Below are positions 1 to 8,079 of a DNA stretch of 11,986 nucleotides, one piece after another. Source of the stretch: Hyphomicrobiales bacterium (lineage in GTDB: Bacteria; Pseudomonadota; Alphaproteobacteria; Rhizobiales; Aestuariivirgaceae); NCBI GenBank assembly GCA_012032065.1, contig JAAURV010000056.1, forward strand, positions 1 through 11,986, read 5' to 3'. Both the position numbers and the translations under genes were made by a program. The notes beneath the pieces are model-generated. The model made no database searches and was not told where the DNA came from. It was given only the letters and a program-made list of their open reading frames with translations. Positions within the stretch are counted from its first letter, which is position 1, and the number at the start of each line of letters is the position of its first letter.

Positions 1-87
1 CCGGTTCATTCCCTCGACAGCCTGCGCGATTTGGCGGCCGCTCTTGCAGGCCCCGCCGGGCGGCGCATGATCCGAAGAAGTGGCTGA
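1..87 (+). CDS. C-terminal tail of an upstream gene, possibly a CoxE-like VWA protein (partial)
   Basis: Frame 1 is open from the window edge to TGA at 85-87 and encodes 28 residues, beginning PVHSLDSLRDLAAALAG and ending in a basic tail (RRMIRRSG). It lies immediately before the XdhC pair. In Mo-hydroxylase (cox-type) clusters a VWA/CoxE protein often precedes XdhC, and a C-terminal 'vHsLdsLrdLa' helix would suit that family. That identification is inference from context and a weak memory of the family; the fragment is too short to be sure. It could equally be another accessory protein. Confidence 0.4.
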   Translation, partial: PVHSLDSLRDLAAALAGPAGRRMIRRSG

Positions 88-115
88 ACGGCAAACAGGT
101 AGCGTGAGGTTCACC

Positions 116-439
116 ATGGCATCCAGCGATCCCAAAATTCTGCAACAGGCCTCCGAATGGCTCGCGGAAGGCCGCCGCATCGCGCTGGCGACGGTGGTCG
201 AGACCTGGGGCTCCGCGCCGCAGCCGATTGGCAGCCAGCTTGTCATCGACAGCGAGGGAAATTTCATCGGCTCGGTATCGGGCGGCTGCGTCGAGGGCGC
301 GGTGGTCACCGAGGCCATGGACGCCATCGAAAGCGGCAAGCCAAAGCTGCTGAACTTCGGCGTAGCCGATGAAACCGCATGGAAGGTCGGCCTTGCCTGC
401 GGCGGCAAGATCGGCGTCTACGTGGAACCCGTTGCGTGA
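116..439 (+). CDS. XdhC/CoxF family protein, N-terminal domain only (107 aa)
   Basis: A molybdenum-cofactor chaperone half. XdhC/CoxI-type proteins bind Moco, protect it during sulfuration and deliver it to xanthine-oxidase-family enzymes in the cytoplasm. The 107 residues are the XdhC_CoxI domain: TWGSAPQPIG at about 30-39, SGGCVEG at 55-61 with C58, and GLACGG at 92-97 with C95, ending in the usual YVEPV. ATG at 116 was chosen because a GTGAGG-like ribosome site sits about 6 bases upstream and the protein then starts at the domain edge. A GTG at 80 in the same frame would add 12 residues and overlap the upstream stop. Its stop overlaps the next gene's GTG start (GTGA at 436-439), so the two XdhC halves are translationally coupled. 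In the best-known XdhC proteins both domains lie in one chain of roughly 300 residues or more; here the split appears genuine, since both pieces start and end at domain borders. Confidence 0.88.
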   Translation: MASSDPKILQQASEWLAEGRRIALATVVETWGSAPQPIGSQLVIDSEGNFIGSVSGGCVEGAVVTEAMDAIESGKPKLLNFGVADETAWKVGLACGGKIGVYVEPVA

Positions 440-1104
440 AACGGGAAATCCTCGAAGGGCTGTTGAAGGAACGCGCCGCTCGAAACGCTGTCGCGCTGAT
501 CACCAATCTGTCGACCGGCGAAGAGCGTCTTGTTTCCAGAGTCAATTCCTCGAACGATCCCCTGGCCGCGGTTCTCGACGCGGCCTTCCGCTTCGATAAA
601 TCCGGCGTTCACGAAGGCCAATTCGTCAATATCCACAACCCGCCGCTGCGGCTCGTGGTAATCGGCGCCGTTCACATTGCGCAATCCGTGATCCTGATCG
701 CCCAGCAGGCTGGCTACGACATCACGGTGATCGATCCCCGCGGCGCATTTGCCACCGGCGCACGATTTCCAGGGATCGCGCTTCACGCCGAATGGCCAGA
801 CGAAGTGCTCCCAAAACTCGGCCTCGATGCACGCACCGCAATGGTCGCGTTGACTCACGATCCGAAGATCGACGATCCGGCCTTGAACTTCGCTCTGAAG
901 TCCAACGTCTTCTACATCGGCGCGCTCGGTTCGAAGAAAACCCAGGCGTCGCGAAGCGCAAGGCTCTTGAAGGAAGGATTCTCCGAAAGCGATCTGGCGC
1001 GCATTCACGGCCCGATCGGTTTGCCGATTGGCGCGGCCGGCGCGCCCGAGATCGCAATTTCGATCATGGCGGAGATGACCAAGGCCCTGAGGCTGGGAGG
1101 CTGA
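436..1104 (+). CDS. XdhC/CoxF family protein, C-terminal Rossmann domain (222 aa)
   Basis: The second half of a split XdhC maturation factor for molybdenum hydroxylases. After about 70 residues of linker the XdhC_C Rossmann fold begins: GAVHIAQ at 77-83 (nucleotide-binding loop), ITVIDPR near 96-102, THDPK at 140-144, YIGALGSKKT at 160-169 and HGPIGLPIG at 191-199, followed by the typical APEIAISIMAEM helix. All are canonical for the family. The start is taken as GTG 436, which overlaps the previous stop. An ATG further upstream at 379 in this frame lies inside the N-domain gene and encodes non-family sequence. The following Mo-cofactor gene starts 1 bp after the stop, so the three genes form one operon. 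Expected to act with the preceding protein on the Mo-cofactor of a hydroxylase encoded outside the window. Confidence 0.9.
   Translation: MKREILEGLLKERAARNAVALITNLSTGEERLVSRVNSSNDPLAAVLDAAFRFDKSGVHEGQFVNIHNPPLRLVVIGAVHIAQSVILIAQQAGYDITVIDPRGAFATGARFPGIALHAEWPDEVLPKLGLDARTAMVALTHDPKIDDPALNFALKSNVFYIGALGSKKTQASRSARLLKEGFSESDLARIHGPIGLPIGAAGAPEIAISIMAEMTKALRLGG
1095..1100 (+). promoter_or_regulatory. Shine-Dalgarno site that fixes the GTG start at 1106
   Basis: GGGAGG at 1095-1100 lies 5 bases before GTG 1106. An ATG at 1104 overlaps it in a different frame and does not give family sequence, so this site supports GTG as the start of the MoeA/MobA-like fusion. Confidence 0.6.
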
Positions 1105-1105
1105 T

Positions 1106-2713
1106 GTGGAGTTCGGCCGCATCCCGCTAGCAGAAGCTCAAGGGGCAGTGCTCGCGCACTCCGTGAGCATTCCCGGCATTGTATTCAAGAAAGGCCGGGT
1201 TCTCGGCGAAGCCGACATCGCAAAACTCGCGGCTGCCGGTCAGGAAGCCGTCTACGCCGCCAGGCTCGGCCCCGACGACATGCCGGAAGACGAAGCGGCG
1301 CAGTTGATTGCACAGGCCGTGCGCGGCGACGGCCTTTCCGCCCAGATGCCCTTTACCGGCCGCGCCAACTTACACGCGCTCGTGCATGGACTGGCGGTCG
1401 CCGATCTTCATCGCATCAAGGCGCTGAACCGCATCGACGAGAGCCTGACGCTCGCGACACTTCCCAACTTCGCCATTGCCGCGCCAAGGCAGTTGGTGGC
1501 GACGGTCAAGATCATACCCTTCGCCGTTCCCCGTGCCGTTGTCGAGGAAGCGCTGGCGCTGATCGGCAATGAACCGCTCGTGCGGATCGAGGAGTTCCGC
1601 CACCGGAACGTAGGACTTGTCATTACCCGCCTCCCCCAAACCAAACCCTCGCTGATCAAGAAAAGCGAAGACTCCATGCGCGAGCGCATCGAGGCTCTCG
1701 ATGGCAAGCTGGCGAAGGTCGCCGTCTGCGATCATCAAGCTGCGGCAGTGGCGGATGCCGTCAAGTCGATGCAGGCGGAGGGCTGCAACCCCATCCTGGT
1801 CTTTGGCGCTTCTGCGATCGTTGACCGCGGCGATATCATTCCCGCGGCACTTGCCGAAGCGGGGGGCGATGTCGTGCACCTCGGCATGCCTGTCGATCCC
1901 GGCAATCTCGCCATGTTCGGAAGGCTGGGCGGCGTTCCCGTCATCGGCGTGCCGTCCTGCGCGCGTTCGCCCAAGCTCAACGGCTTCGACTGGCTTCTCC
2001 AGCGCGTGATGGCGGGCATTCATGTCTCCTCCGAAGACATCATGGACATGGGAGCAGGGGGTCTGCTTTCCGAAATTCCATCCCGGCCCAGCCCGCGTGA
2101 AGGCGCAAGAGGAGCCGTCTTCGCGCCCCGCACCGCCGCTATCTTGCTCGCTGCCGGCACATCGAGCCGCATGGGCCACAACAAGCTGCTGGCTCCGGTC
2201 AACGGCAAGCCAATGATCCGCGTTTCAGCCGAGAACATCCTCGCCGGAGGAATAGCCGATCTCCATGTCGTCACCGGCCGCGATCAAGAAGCGGTTTTGA
2301 AGGAGCTTGCGGGACTTCCCGTCAAAACCACTTTTAACCCGCACTACAAGCAAGGCCTCTCCACTTCACTTGTTCATGGCATTCGATCGCTGCCGAAAAA
2401 TGCCGATGCGGTCTTCATCTGCCTGGCGGACATGCCGCGCATTCAGCCTCAAACGTTCGGCAAGCTCATCGCCGCTTTCAACCCGGCCGAACACCGCTCC
2501 ATCTGCGTGCCGGTTCACGATGGCCAGCGCGGAAATCCGGTGCTCTGGGGACGCGCTCATTTCCACAGTCTCCTGGAACTCGAAGGCGATCGCGGCGCGC
2601 GAAGCTTGATGAGCGAACTTTCCAGCGAAGTTGTCGAAGTTCCAGTGCCGGACGCTGGCATCCTGATCGATGCCGATACGCCTGAAGCGCTTGCCCAGCT
2701 TCAGATCAGCTGA
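1106..2713 (+). CDS. Molybdopterin-binding (MoeA-like) / MobA-MocA-like nucleotidyltransferase fusion (535 aa)
   Basis: A two-domain Mo-cofactor enzyme. Residues about 1-330 are MoeA/MoCF-like: VFGASAIVDRGDIIP at about 232-246, GMPVDPGN at 260-267 and GVPSCARSPK from 281, the molybdopterin-binding region. From R342 a MobA/MocA-type NTP-transferase follows: LAAGTSSRMG at 348-357 with NKLL at 359-362 (the nucleotide-binding loop), LADMP at 440-444 (metal-binding Asp442) and GQRGNPV at 473-479. By family knowledge the C-terminal half attaches CMP to molybdopterin, giving the cytosine dinucleotide form used by bacterial xanthine-oxidase-type enzymes, while the N-terminal half would bind or insert molybdenum. 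CMP rather than GMP specificity is inferred from the XdhC context. The start is GTG 1106, 1 bp after the XdhC stop. Its last 13 bases overlap radC, which converges from the other strand. Confidence 0.87.
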   Translation: MEFGRIPLAEAQGAVLAHSVSIPGIVFKKGRVLGEADIAKLAAAGQEAVYAARLGPDDMPEDEAAQLIAQAVRGDGLSAQMPFTGRANLHALVHGLAVADLHRIKALNRIDESLTLATLPNFAIAAPRQLVATVKIIPFAVPRAVVEEALALIGNEPLVRIEEFRHRNVGLVITRLPQTKPSLIKKSEDSMRERIEALDGKLAKVAVCDHQAAAVADAVKSMQAEGCNPILVFGASAIVDRGDIIPAALAEAGGDVVHLGMPVDPGNLAMFGRLGGVPVIGVPSCARSPKLNGFDWLLQRVMAGIHVSSEDIMDMGAGGLLSEIPSRPSPREGARGAVFAPRTAAILLAAGTSSRMGHNKLLAPVNGKPMIRVSAENILAGGIADLHVVTGRDQEAVLKELAGLPVKTTFNPHYKQGLSTSLVHGIRSLPKNADAVFICLADMPRIQPQTFGKLIAAFNPAEHRSICVPVHDGQRGNPVLWGRAHFHSLLELEGDRGARSLMSELSSEVVEVPVPDAGILIDADTPEALAQLQIS

Positions 2714-3402
2714 AGCCCGCGGAAGCTCGCATGCCCGTTCTTGCCCACGATAATGTGGTCGTGCAACAGGATGCCGAGTTTCTCCCCCGCCTCGGCGATC
2801 TTCCGCGTCATGTCGATATCGGCCATCGACGGCGTCGGATCGCCGGAAGGATGATTGTGCACAAGCACGATTGCCGACGCCGAGAGTTCCAGCGCCCGCT
2901 TTACGACTTCGCGCGGATAGACCGGCGTGTGATCGACGGTGCCCACACTCTGCACCTCGTCGGCGATTAGCTGGTTCTTCTTGTCGAGAAACAGGATGCG
3001 GAACTGCTCCCGCGCCTCGAAGCCCATGCTGGCGCGGCAATAATCGATGATGGCGCTCCAGGAGGAAAGCACCGGCCGCTTGGCGATCCCACCCTTCATC
3101 AGCCGCAGCGCTGCTGCCTGAACCACTTTCAGCTCGGTGATGGTGGCCTCGCCGATGCCGTCCACTTCCTTGAGCCGCTCCGGCGTCGCGCTGATGACTT
3201 CGGCGAAGCTCCCGAACTTCGCCAGCAGCTCCTTGGCCATGCCTTTCGTGTCGCCGCGCTTGAACGAACGGAACAACACCATCTCAAGCAGTTCGTAGTC
3301 GGGTAGCGCATCCGCACCGCCTTCCAGAAACCTTTCGCGCAGCCTTTCCCGGTGGCCGAGATAATGCGGTTTTTGCCCCGCGTCCTCGAAACCCTTGGGC
3401 AT
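2701..3402 (-). CDS. radC: RadC/YeeS family JAB-domain protein (233 aa)
   Basis: A typical RadC-family (DUF2466) protein. The N-terminal part carries a helix-hairpin-helix-like segment (VDGIGEATITELK at about 80-92). The C-terminal JAB/MPN metalloprotease-like domain shows the JAMM pattern H182-x-H184-x7-S192-xx-D195 within VHNHPSGDPTPSMAD. The biochemical role of RadC is not settled: the early link to DNA repair was withdrawn for E. coli, and the fold suggests a zinc hydrolase. Length is normal. It is the last gene of the sfsA-map-radC operon, starting 3 bp after the map stop, and its stop lies inside the 3' end of the convergent Mo-cofactor fusion gene. No terminator is visible between the two. 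Confidence 0.95.
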   Translation of the reverse strand: MPKGFEDAGQKPHYLGHRERLRERFLEGGADALPDYELLEMVLFRSFKRGDTKGMAKELLAKFGSFAEVISATPERLKEVDGIGEATITELKVVQAAALRLMKGGIAKRPVLSSWSAIIDYCRASMGFEAREQFRILFLDKKNQLIADEVQSVGTVDHTPVYPREVVKRALELSASAIVLVHNHPSGDPTPSMADIDMTRKIAEAGEKLGILLHDHIIVGKNGHASFRGLQLI

Positions 3403-3405
3403 GAA

Positions 3406-4214
3406 TCAAACAGGATAAGGCGGCTTGTGATAGCCCGCGGGCGAGAGCGTGAAAATCTCGACGCCCGTCTCAGTGACGCCCACGGTATGCTCGAACTGCG
3501 CCGAAAGCGAGCGGTCGCGCGTCACCGCCGTCCAGCCATCACTCAGGATTTCACATGCGGCCGCCCCAGATTGATCATCGGTTCGATGGTGAAGAACATT
3601 CCCGGCTTGAACTCCGCGCCTTCGCCCATGCGCCCATAGTGCAGCACATTCGGGAAATCGTGAAACACCTGTCCCAGCCCATGGCCACAAAAGTCCCTCA
3701 CCACTGAACAGCGCTCGTCCTCCGCATGCCTCTGGATGGCGTAACCGATGTCTCCCACGTGCCCGCCTGGCTTCACCATGGCAATGCCGCGCATGAGGCA
3801 TTCGTGGGTGACTTCGACGAGCCGTTCCGCCTTCCGGTTCACTTCTCCGACATTGTACATGCGGCTGGTATCGCCATGCCAGCCGTCGACGATCAGCGTC
3901 ACGTCGATGTTGACGATGTCGCCATCCCTGAGCGGCTTGTCGTTGGGAATGCCGTGGCAAACGACATGATTGATCGACGTGCAGATCGCCTTGGTGTAAC
4001 CGCGATAGCCGACCGTCGCCGGCACCGCCTTGTGATCGAGCGCGAATTCGATGATCAGCCGGTCAAGCTGCTCGGTCGGAACGCCGGGCTTCACATGAGC
4101 GGTGAGCATGTCGAGCGCTTCGGCGGTGAGCTGCCCGGCGCGGCGCATGAATTCGAAGGCTTCCGGCGGATGAATCCGGATCTTGCCCGAACGCTGGATT
4201 GTCGCCTCGACCAT
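3406..4214 (-). CDS. map: Type I methionine aminopeptidase, frameshifted as sequenced (269 aa when repaired)
   Basis: Removes the initiator Met from nascent proteins at the ribosome, a normally essential function. Metal ligands are visible at D104 (NIDVT), D115 (HGDTS), H178 (GHGLG) and E211 (TIEPM), with H87 in CHGIP. The ATG frame runs 4214-3543 and stops after LGRPHVKS. The family C-terminus continues in the next frame as ILSDGWTAVTRDRS, then QFEHTVGVTETG, and ends at 3406. One base is missing in the A-run of the coding strand (T-run 3549-3551 on +); adding one A gives VKILSDGW and a normal 269-residue enzyme. Without repair the fifth ligand (E242 in QFEHT) is lost and the product should be inactive. 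Because map is essential unless duplicated, a sequencing error is more likely than a true pseudogene. The start abuts the sfsA stop with no gap. Confidence 0.9.
3549..3551. other. Probable single-base deletion in map (homopolymer)
   Basis: The coding strand reads GTGAAATCC, where family sequence calls for GTGAAAATCC (V-K-I-L). The frame switches here from the N-terminal to the C-terminal part of Map. A three-base homopolymer that should be four is a common place for read or consensus errors. Confidence 0.75.
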
Positions 4215-4922
4215 CTACTGCTCTACGATTTCCACTTCCCGCACCGGCGTGATGCCATCTTCCGAAACCTCGCAAGCAAATGCGAATGCTTCAACTCCCG
4301 CGATCCGCGCCTTGCCGGAAGCTGTGAAATAAGCCCGATCCAGGTCTCCGGCAAGGGCGAAACGGCGGGCAGCCGGATTCTGGATAAGATAGATCATAAC
4401 GGAGCGAGCGCCACTCTCCGCCATGCGCGCAAGTTCCAATAGATGCTTCGCGCCGCGCGCGGTGACGCAGTCGGGGAACTCCGCGAGCTCAGGCGAGCGG
4501 AACAGCGTAACGCTTTTGACTTCCACGTAGCATGGCGGACGCCCATGGGACTCGAGAAGAAAGTCAATGCGGCTATTCTCGCCGTACTTCACTTCGCGGC
4601 GGATCGATGAGTAGCCAGCCAGCGTCGGCAACAGGCCTGACGAAATTGCTTCCTCGGCAAGCCGGTTCGCGAGTCCGGTGTTGACGCCGACGAGACCCAC
4701 ATCGGGCTGTTCCGTAGCTTCCCACGTCCATGCATACTTTCTGGCGGGGTTCGCCGAGCGCGACAGGTAGACCATGAACCCCGGTTCGGCCAATCCCATC
4801 ATCGAGCCCGTGTTCGGACACACCACGGTCACTTGTTCGCCGCTCTCCAGAGCGGCATCGGAGAGAAACCTCTTGTAACGCTTGATCAGCCGGGCAGGGG
4901 TCAAAGGGGTTTCGAAACGCAT
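4215..4922 (-). CDS. sfsA: SfsA family protein (sugar fermentation stimulation protein homologue, 235 aa)
   Basis: A full-length SfsA: PNTGSM at 36-41, GVNTGLANRL at 79-88, a PD-(D/E)xK-like core with D120 (SRIDFLL) and E134-x-K136 (YVEVKSVTL), and FPDCVTARGAKHLLEL from about 149. In E. coli SfsA was linked to maltose gene expression and has DNA-binding and nuclease-like features, but its true role is uncertain. It is the first gene of the minus-strand operon; its TAG stop directly touches the map ATG, so the genes are surely co-transcribed. Divergent from the CinA-like gene across 60 bp. Confidence 0.94.
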   Translation of the reverse strand: MRFETPLTPARLIKRYKRFLSDAALESGEQVTVVCPNTGSMMGLAEPGFMVYLSRSANPARKYAWTWEATEQPDVGLVGVNTGLANRLAEEAISSGLLPTLAGYSSIRREVKYGENSRIDFLLESHGRPPCYVEVKSVTLFRSPELAEFPDCVTARGAKHLLELARMAESGARSVMIYLIQNPAARRFALAGDLDRAYFTASGKARIAGVEAFAFACEVSEDGITPVREVEIVEQ

Positions 4923-4982
4923 CTTTTGACAGTGCGGCTCAAGGCTGGCACTTGTCCACCCCCGCTTGCAGGAACCCCATCA
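4923..4982. promoter_or_regulatory. 60-bp divergent intergenic region between sfsA and the CinA-like gene
   Basis: It must hold at least part of the promoters for both directions. A TTGACA hexamer at 4926-4931 (+) could serve as a -35 box for the CinA-like gene, but no convincing -10 box follows at 16-18 bases, so this is only a candidate. An AGGAA at about 4970-4974 may be the ribosome site for ATG 4983. Confidence 0.3.
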
Positions 4983-5756
4983 ATGCCCCTAACTGCCCCA
5001 ACCGCCGCGATGCTTATCATTGGCGATGAAGTCCTGTCGGGACGCACCAAGGACAAAAACCTGGGCTACATCGCGGACTATCTCGCGGCCCTCGGCATCG
5101 ACTTGAAGGAAGCGCGCGTCGTCGGCGACACTGAGGAGGCGATTGTCCAAGCTGTGAACGCTCTGCGCGAGCGCTACACCTACGTCTTCACCACCGGCGG
5201 CATTGGACCCACCCATGACGACATCACCGCCGAGTGCGTCGCCAAGGCCTTCGGCGTCCCAATCAACCACCATCCCGAAGCCGTGGCGACTCTGAAGGCC
5301 TATTTCGAGCAGATGGGCCGCGAACCCAATGAAGCCCGCATGCGCATGGCGCGGGTGCCCGACGGCGCAACATTGATCGACAATCCCGTTTCGAAAGCTC
5401 CCGGCTTCCGGATGGCCAATGTATTCGTCATGGCCGGCGTGCCAAAAATCATGCAGGCCATGCTCGATGTCATCGCTCCACAACTGGCGCGCGGCATACC
5501 CGTAATCTCGCGCACGCTGACGTTCCTCGGCGGCGAAGGCGACGCCGCGAAGCCCCTCAAACAAATTCAAGACCGCCATCCCTCCGTCACCATCGGCTCC
5601 TACCCGTTCGAAGGAGCAGGAGGCTTCGGAACCAATCTGGTGCTGCGTTCGCGCGACGAGTTGGCGCTCGACAAGGCATTCGCGGACGTGCGGACGATGG
5701 CGGAGGAACTTACCGCGGCAGGCACCGCGCGGGGCTGGACGATTCCCGAAAAGTGA
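4983..5756 (+). CDS. Stand-alone CinA N-domain / MoaB-Mog-fold molybdopterin-binding-like protein (257 aa)
   Basis: Competence/damage-inducible protein A (COG1058) type. The MoCF_biosynth fold is clear: IIGDEVLSGRTKDKN at about 12-26, then FTTGGIGPTHDD at 69-80, the classic Mog/MoaB phosphate-binding motif, and later GVPKIMQAM. It lacks the C-terminal CinA deamidase domain, so it is the short form common in alphaproteobacteria. Function is uncertain: the fold binds molybdopterin in MoaB/Mog, while CinA N-domains have been tied to ADP-ribose or NMN-related hydrolysis. Start ATG 4983 is chosen because the family motif begins within 15 residues; the frame is open further upstream but that part overlaps sfsA on the other strand. 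The stop is 2 bp from the convergent kinase gene. Confidence 0.87.
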   Translation: MPLTAPTAAMLIIGDEVLSGRTKDKNLGYIADYLAALGIDLKEARVVGDTEEAIVQAVNALRERYTYVFTTGGIGPTHDDITAECVAKAFGVPINHHPEAVATLKAYFEQMGREPNEARMRMARVPDGATLIDNPVSKAPGFRMANVFVMAGVPKIMQAMLDVIAPQLARGIPVISRTLTFLGGEGDAAKPLKQIQDRHPSVTIGSYPFEGAGGFGTNLVLRSRDELALDKAFADVRTMAEELTAAGTARGWTIPEK

Positions 5757-5758
5757 TC

Positions 5759-8079
5759 TCAGGCCGCCAGCGCGCGGCGCACCTTGTCGGTCAAATCCGT
5801 CCGGGTGAAAGGTTTGTTCACAAGCTCCACCGACTCCGGAAGATCCTGCATCTGCCTCACCGAGCCCGGCGCGTAACCGGACATGAACAGCAGCTTGAGT
5901 TCCGGCCTGATGGCGCGGGCTTTCGCCGCCATTTCCGGTCCGTTCATGCCGCCCGCCATGATCACGTCGGTGATGACCAGATCGATATCGCTCCGCTCCT
6001 CGACGAGCGCCAAGCCCTCCGGACCGTTGCTGGCGAGGAGCGTTTCGTAGCCCATCTCCTCGATCATCGCCGCCGCCACCTCGCGCACCTGCGCATTGTC
6101 TTCCACCACCAAGATGATCGGCTTCTTGCCGCCGTTCCCGGACGTGTCGGACAACTCCCGCTCGATCTGGCCGCGCAATTCGTCTGGCGCGCCCGGGGGG
6201 CTCAAGGCGTCCACCGCGGCTTTTCCGCGGGGAAGATAGAGCTTCACCGTCGTGCCATGCCCGACCTCGGAGTAAATTTTGATCAGCCCGCCAGACTGTT
6301 TGACGAACCCGTAGATCATCGAGAGTCCAAGCCCCGATCCCGCCTCCGGCCCCTTGGTGGTGAAGAACGGCTGGAACACCTTCTCGATGTTCTCCTTGGC
6401 GATGCCGCAGCCCGTATCGGTGACGGCGATCTCGATATAGTCGCCAGCCACGGCATCCTCGTGATCGGCGAGCAATTCGGGGCCAAGATGCCGATTGGAG
6501 GTTTCGATTGTCAGATGCCCGCCCTTCGGCTTCATCGCATCGCGGGCGTTGATCGAGAGATTGAGGATCGCCGTTTCGAGCATCGTGGGATCGGCCTTGA
6601 TCGGCCACAGCCCTTCGGCGGGCATGATCTTGAGTTCCACATTGGCGCTCACAGCATGCATCAGCATGTCCTGCATGCGCACGATCAGTGAGTTGGCGTC
6701 GAGTTCCTTGTTCTGCAGCGTCTGCTGGCGCGAGAAGGCGAGCATGCGTTTGGTCAGCTCGGAGCCTTTTTCCGCCGCATCGATGGCCGCGCGGATGCGC
6801 TTCGAGGCGCGCTCGTCGGTCTTCACAAGCTGCTCGACGAGCTGCAGATTGCCCATCACCACCATGAGCAGATTATTGAAGTCATGAGCCACGCCGCCGG
6901 TGAGCTGTCCGACCGCTTCCATTTTCTGGGCCTGCAGGAACTTGCGCTCGAGCCCCTTGCGTTCCGTGATGCGCTGGCATGAGCCGAAAAGCGTTTCGAC
7001 CCTGCCGGCGGCGCTGCGTTCGCCCTCGATGGTGCAGCTGAAATACTCCAGATCTCCAGACCTAAGTCTCACCGCGATCTCAAGAGCGAGGATTGGCTGC
7101 CCGAGCTTCGCCAACTCCAGCGCCTCGGAAAACTTCTCCTTGTCGCCCGGTTCGATCATCTGCTCGAACACCGGGAGGTTCGGATGGATCACGGCATCCG
7201 CCATGCCGATAAGCGCCGCCATCTCCGCCGACAGCCGCGAGACGCCGCTCTCCACGCGAAGCGAGAAACTGCCGAGCTGTGCCGCTTCCTGCGTGCGCTT
7301 CAAGGAGCGCTCGGAGTTGCGCAACCGCTCCAGCGCCAGCATTTGGTCGTTCACATTGCGGCACAACCCGACGCATTTGGCCGGCGCGTCGATCGGATCG
7401 CGGATCACACCCGCGATCGACTCGACCCATACGTAGCTGCCGGTCTGTGTCTGCACGCGATACCGTGTCTGGAACAGGTCGGAGCCGAACGGCGCCGTCC
7501 GGATCATCCCGTCCAGCGTCTTGTCGCGGTCGTCCGGGTGGATCATCTCGTTGAACTGGTGATAGTCGATGCCCGGACTTTCGCGGCCGATGCCGAGCAG
7601 GTCGTGCATTTCCGGCGAGTTGTAGGTGACATTGCCGCGGAAATCGTGATCCCACACCGCATACCCGCCGGAGCGCAGCGCCAGATTGAGCCGCCGCTCG
7701 TTCTGAACCGCGAGTTCCGCCTGTTCCACGCTGGCGTGCTGGCCGATCAGGATCATGTACTCGAAATCGCCGTCAACCCAGTTCTGCGGCTTGAATAGAA
7801 TGCTGCGGTTGGCGCCCAAGGGCGGTGTGTAGCTGACCTCGACCCGGTTCTCGCCCTGGTCCTGGCCGGCGACATGGCGGGCCGACAACGTTCCGGTGCC
7901 AAAGCGCACCAAGGTCTTGCCGATCAAATCATCGCGCCGGCAATTCCATTGCGAAGCGCGGCCGTGGTAACGCCCGTCACCCGCGCCTCGGGCAGAACCA
8001 CCGCGAACATCTCGATGTTCGCGAGTTCGAAAGCCTTCACAAGCTCCGCGACAAGGCCAAGCGGCTTTGCCATTGCCAT
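5759..8079 (-). CDS. Hybrid sensor histidine kinase with receiver domain, frameshifted near its N-terminus (773 aa when repaired)
   Basis: A cytoplasmic sensor kinase without membrane segments. In repaired numbering: a PAS-like region at about 15-118, PAS at 128-247 (ending in GLCRNVND), PAS-like at 257-376, HisKA with phospho-accepting H399 in GGVAHDFNNLL, HATPase with N-box NLSINARDAM near 508-517, D555 in TDTGCGIA and a GSGLGLSM loop near 581-588, then a receiver at 655-771 with D661, phospho-acceptor D705 (VITDVIM) and K756 (NKPF). Start ATG 8079 has a GGGAG site 4 bases upstream, but that frame hits TGA at 7926-7924. The family-like remainder continues in a frame that is open upstream to 8137. 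One missing base near 7947 (giving ALRNWNCRRDDLIGKTL) joins them. The start of the open frame at 8137 encodes non-family sequence. The substrate regulator and signal are unknown. It diverges from the betaine transporter operon. Confidence 0.85.
7944..7950. other. Probable single-base deletion in the kinase gene
   Basis: The coding strand reads CGCAATGGAATTGC. Adding one T (CGCAATTGGAATTGC) joins the N-terminal frame (MFAVVLPEARVTGVTTAALR) to the downstream PAS sequence (NWNCRRDDLIGKTLVRFG). The exact base cannot be placed better than within about 15 bases. Confidence 0.65.

Noticed and set aside
418..1122. Minus-strand open frame opposite the second XdhC gene
   Set aside because: No family motif and no start signal; the plus strand encodes canonical XdhC motifs over the same bases.
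4945..4973. Possible sigma-54 promoter (TGGCAC followed by TTGCA) before the CinA-like gene
   Set aside because: The two elements are 14 bases apart rather than about 5, so they do not make a -24/-12 promoter.
4989..6608. Long minus-strand open frame of 539 codons overlapping the CinA-like gene and the kinase
   Set aside because: Its sequence is a shadow of the kinase (5759-8079) and of the opposite CinA-like gene, arginine- and glycine-rich without any family motif.
5753..6691. Plus-strand 312-codon open frame opposite the kinase receiver and ATPase region
   Set aside because: Histidine/arginine-rich shadow of the kinase gene with no independent support.
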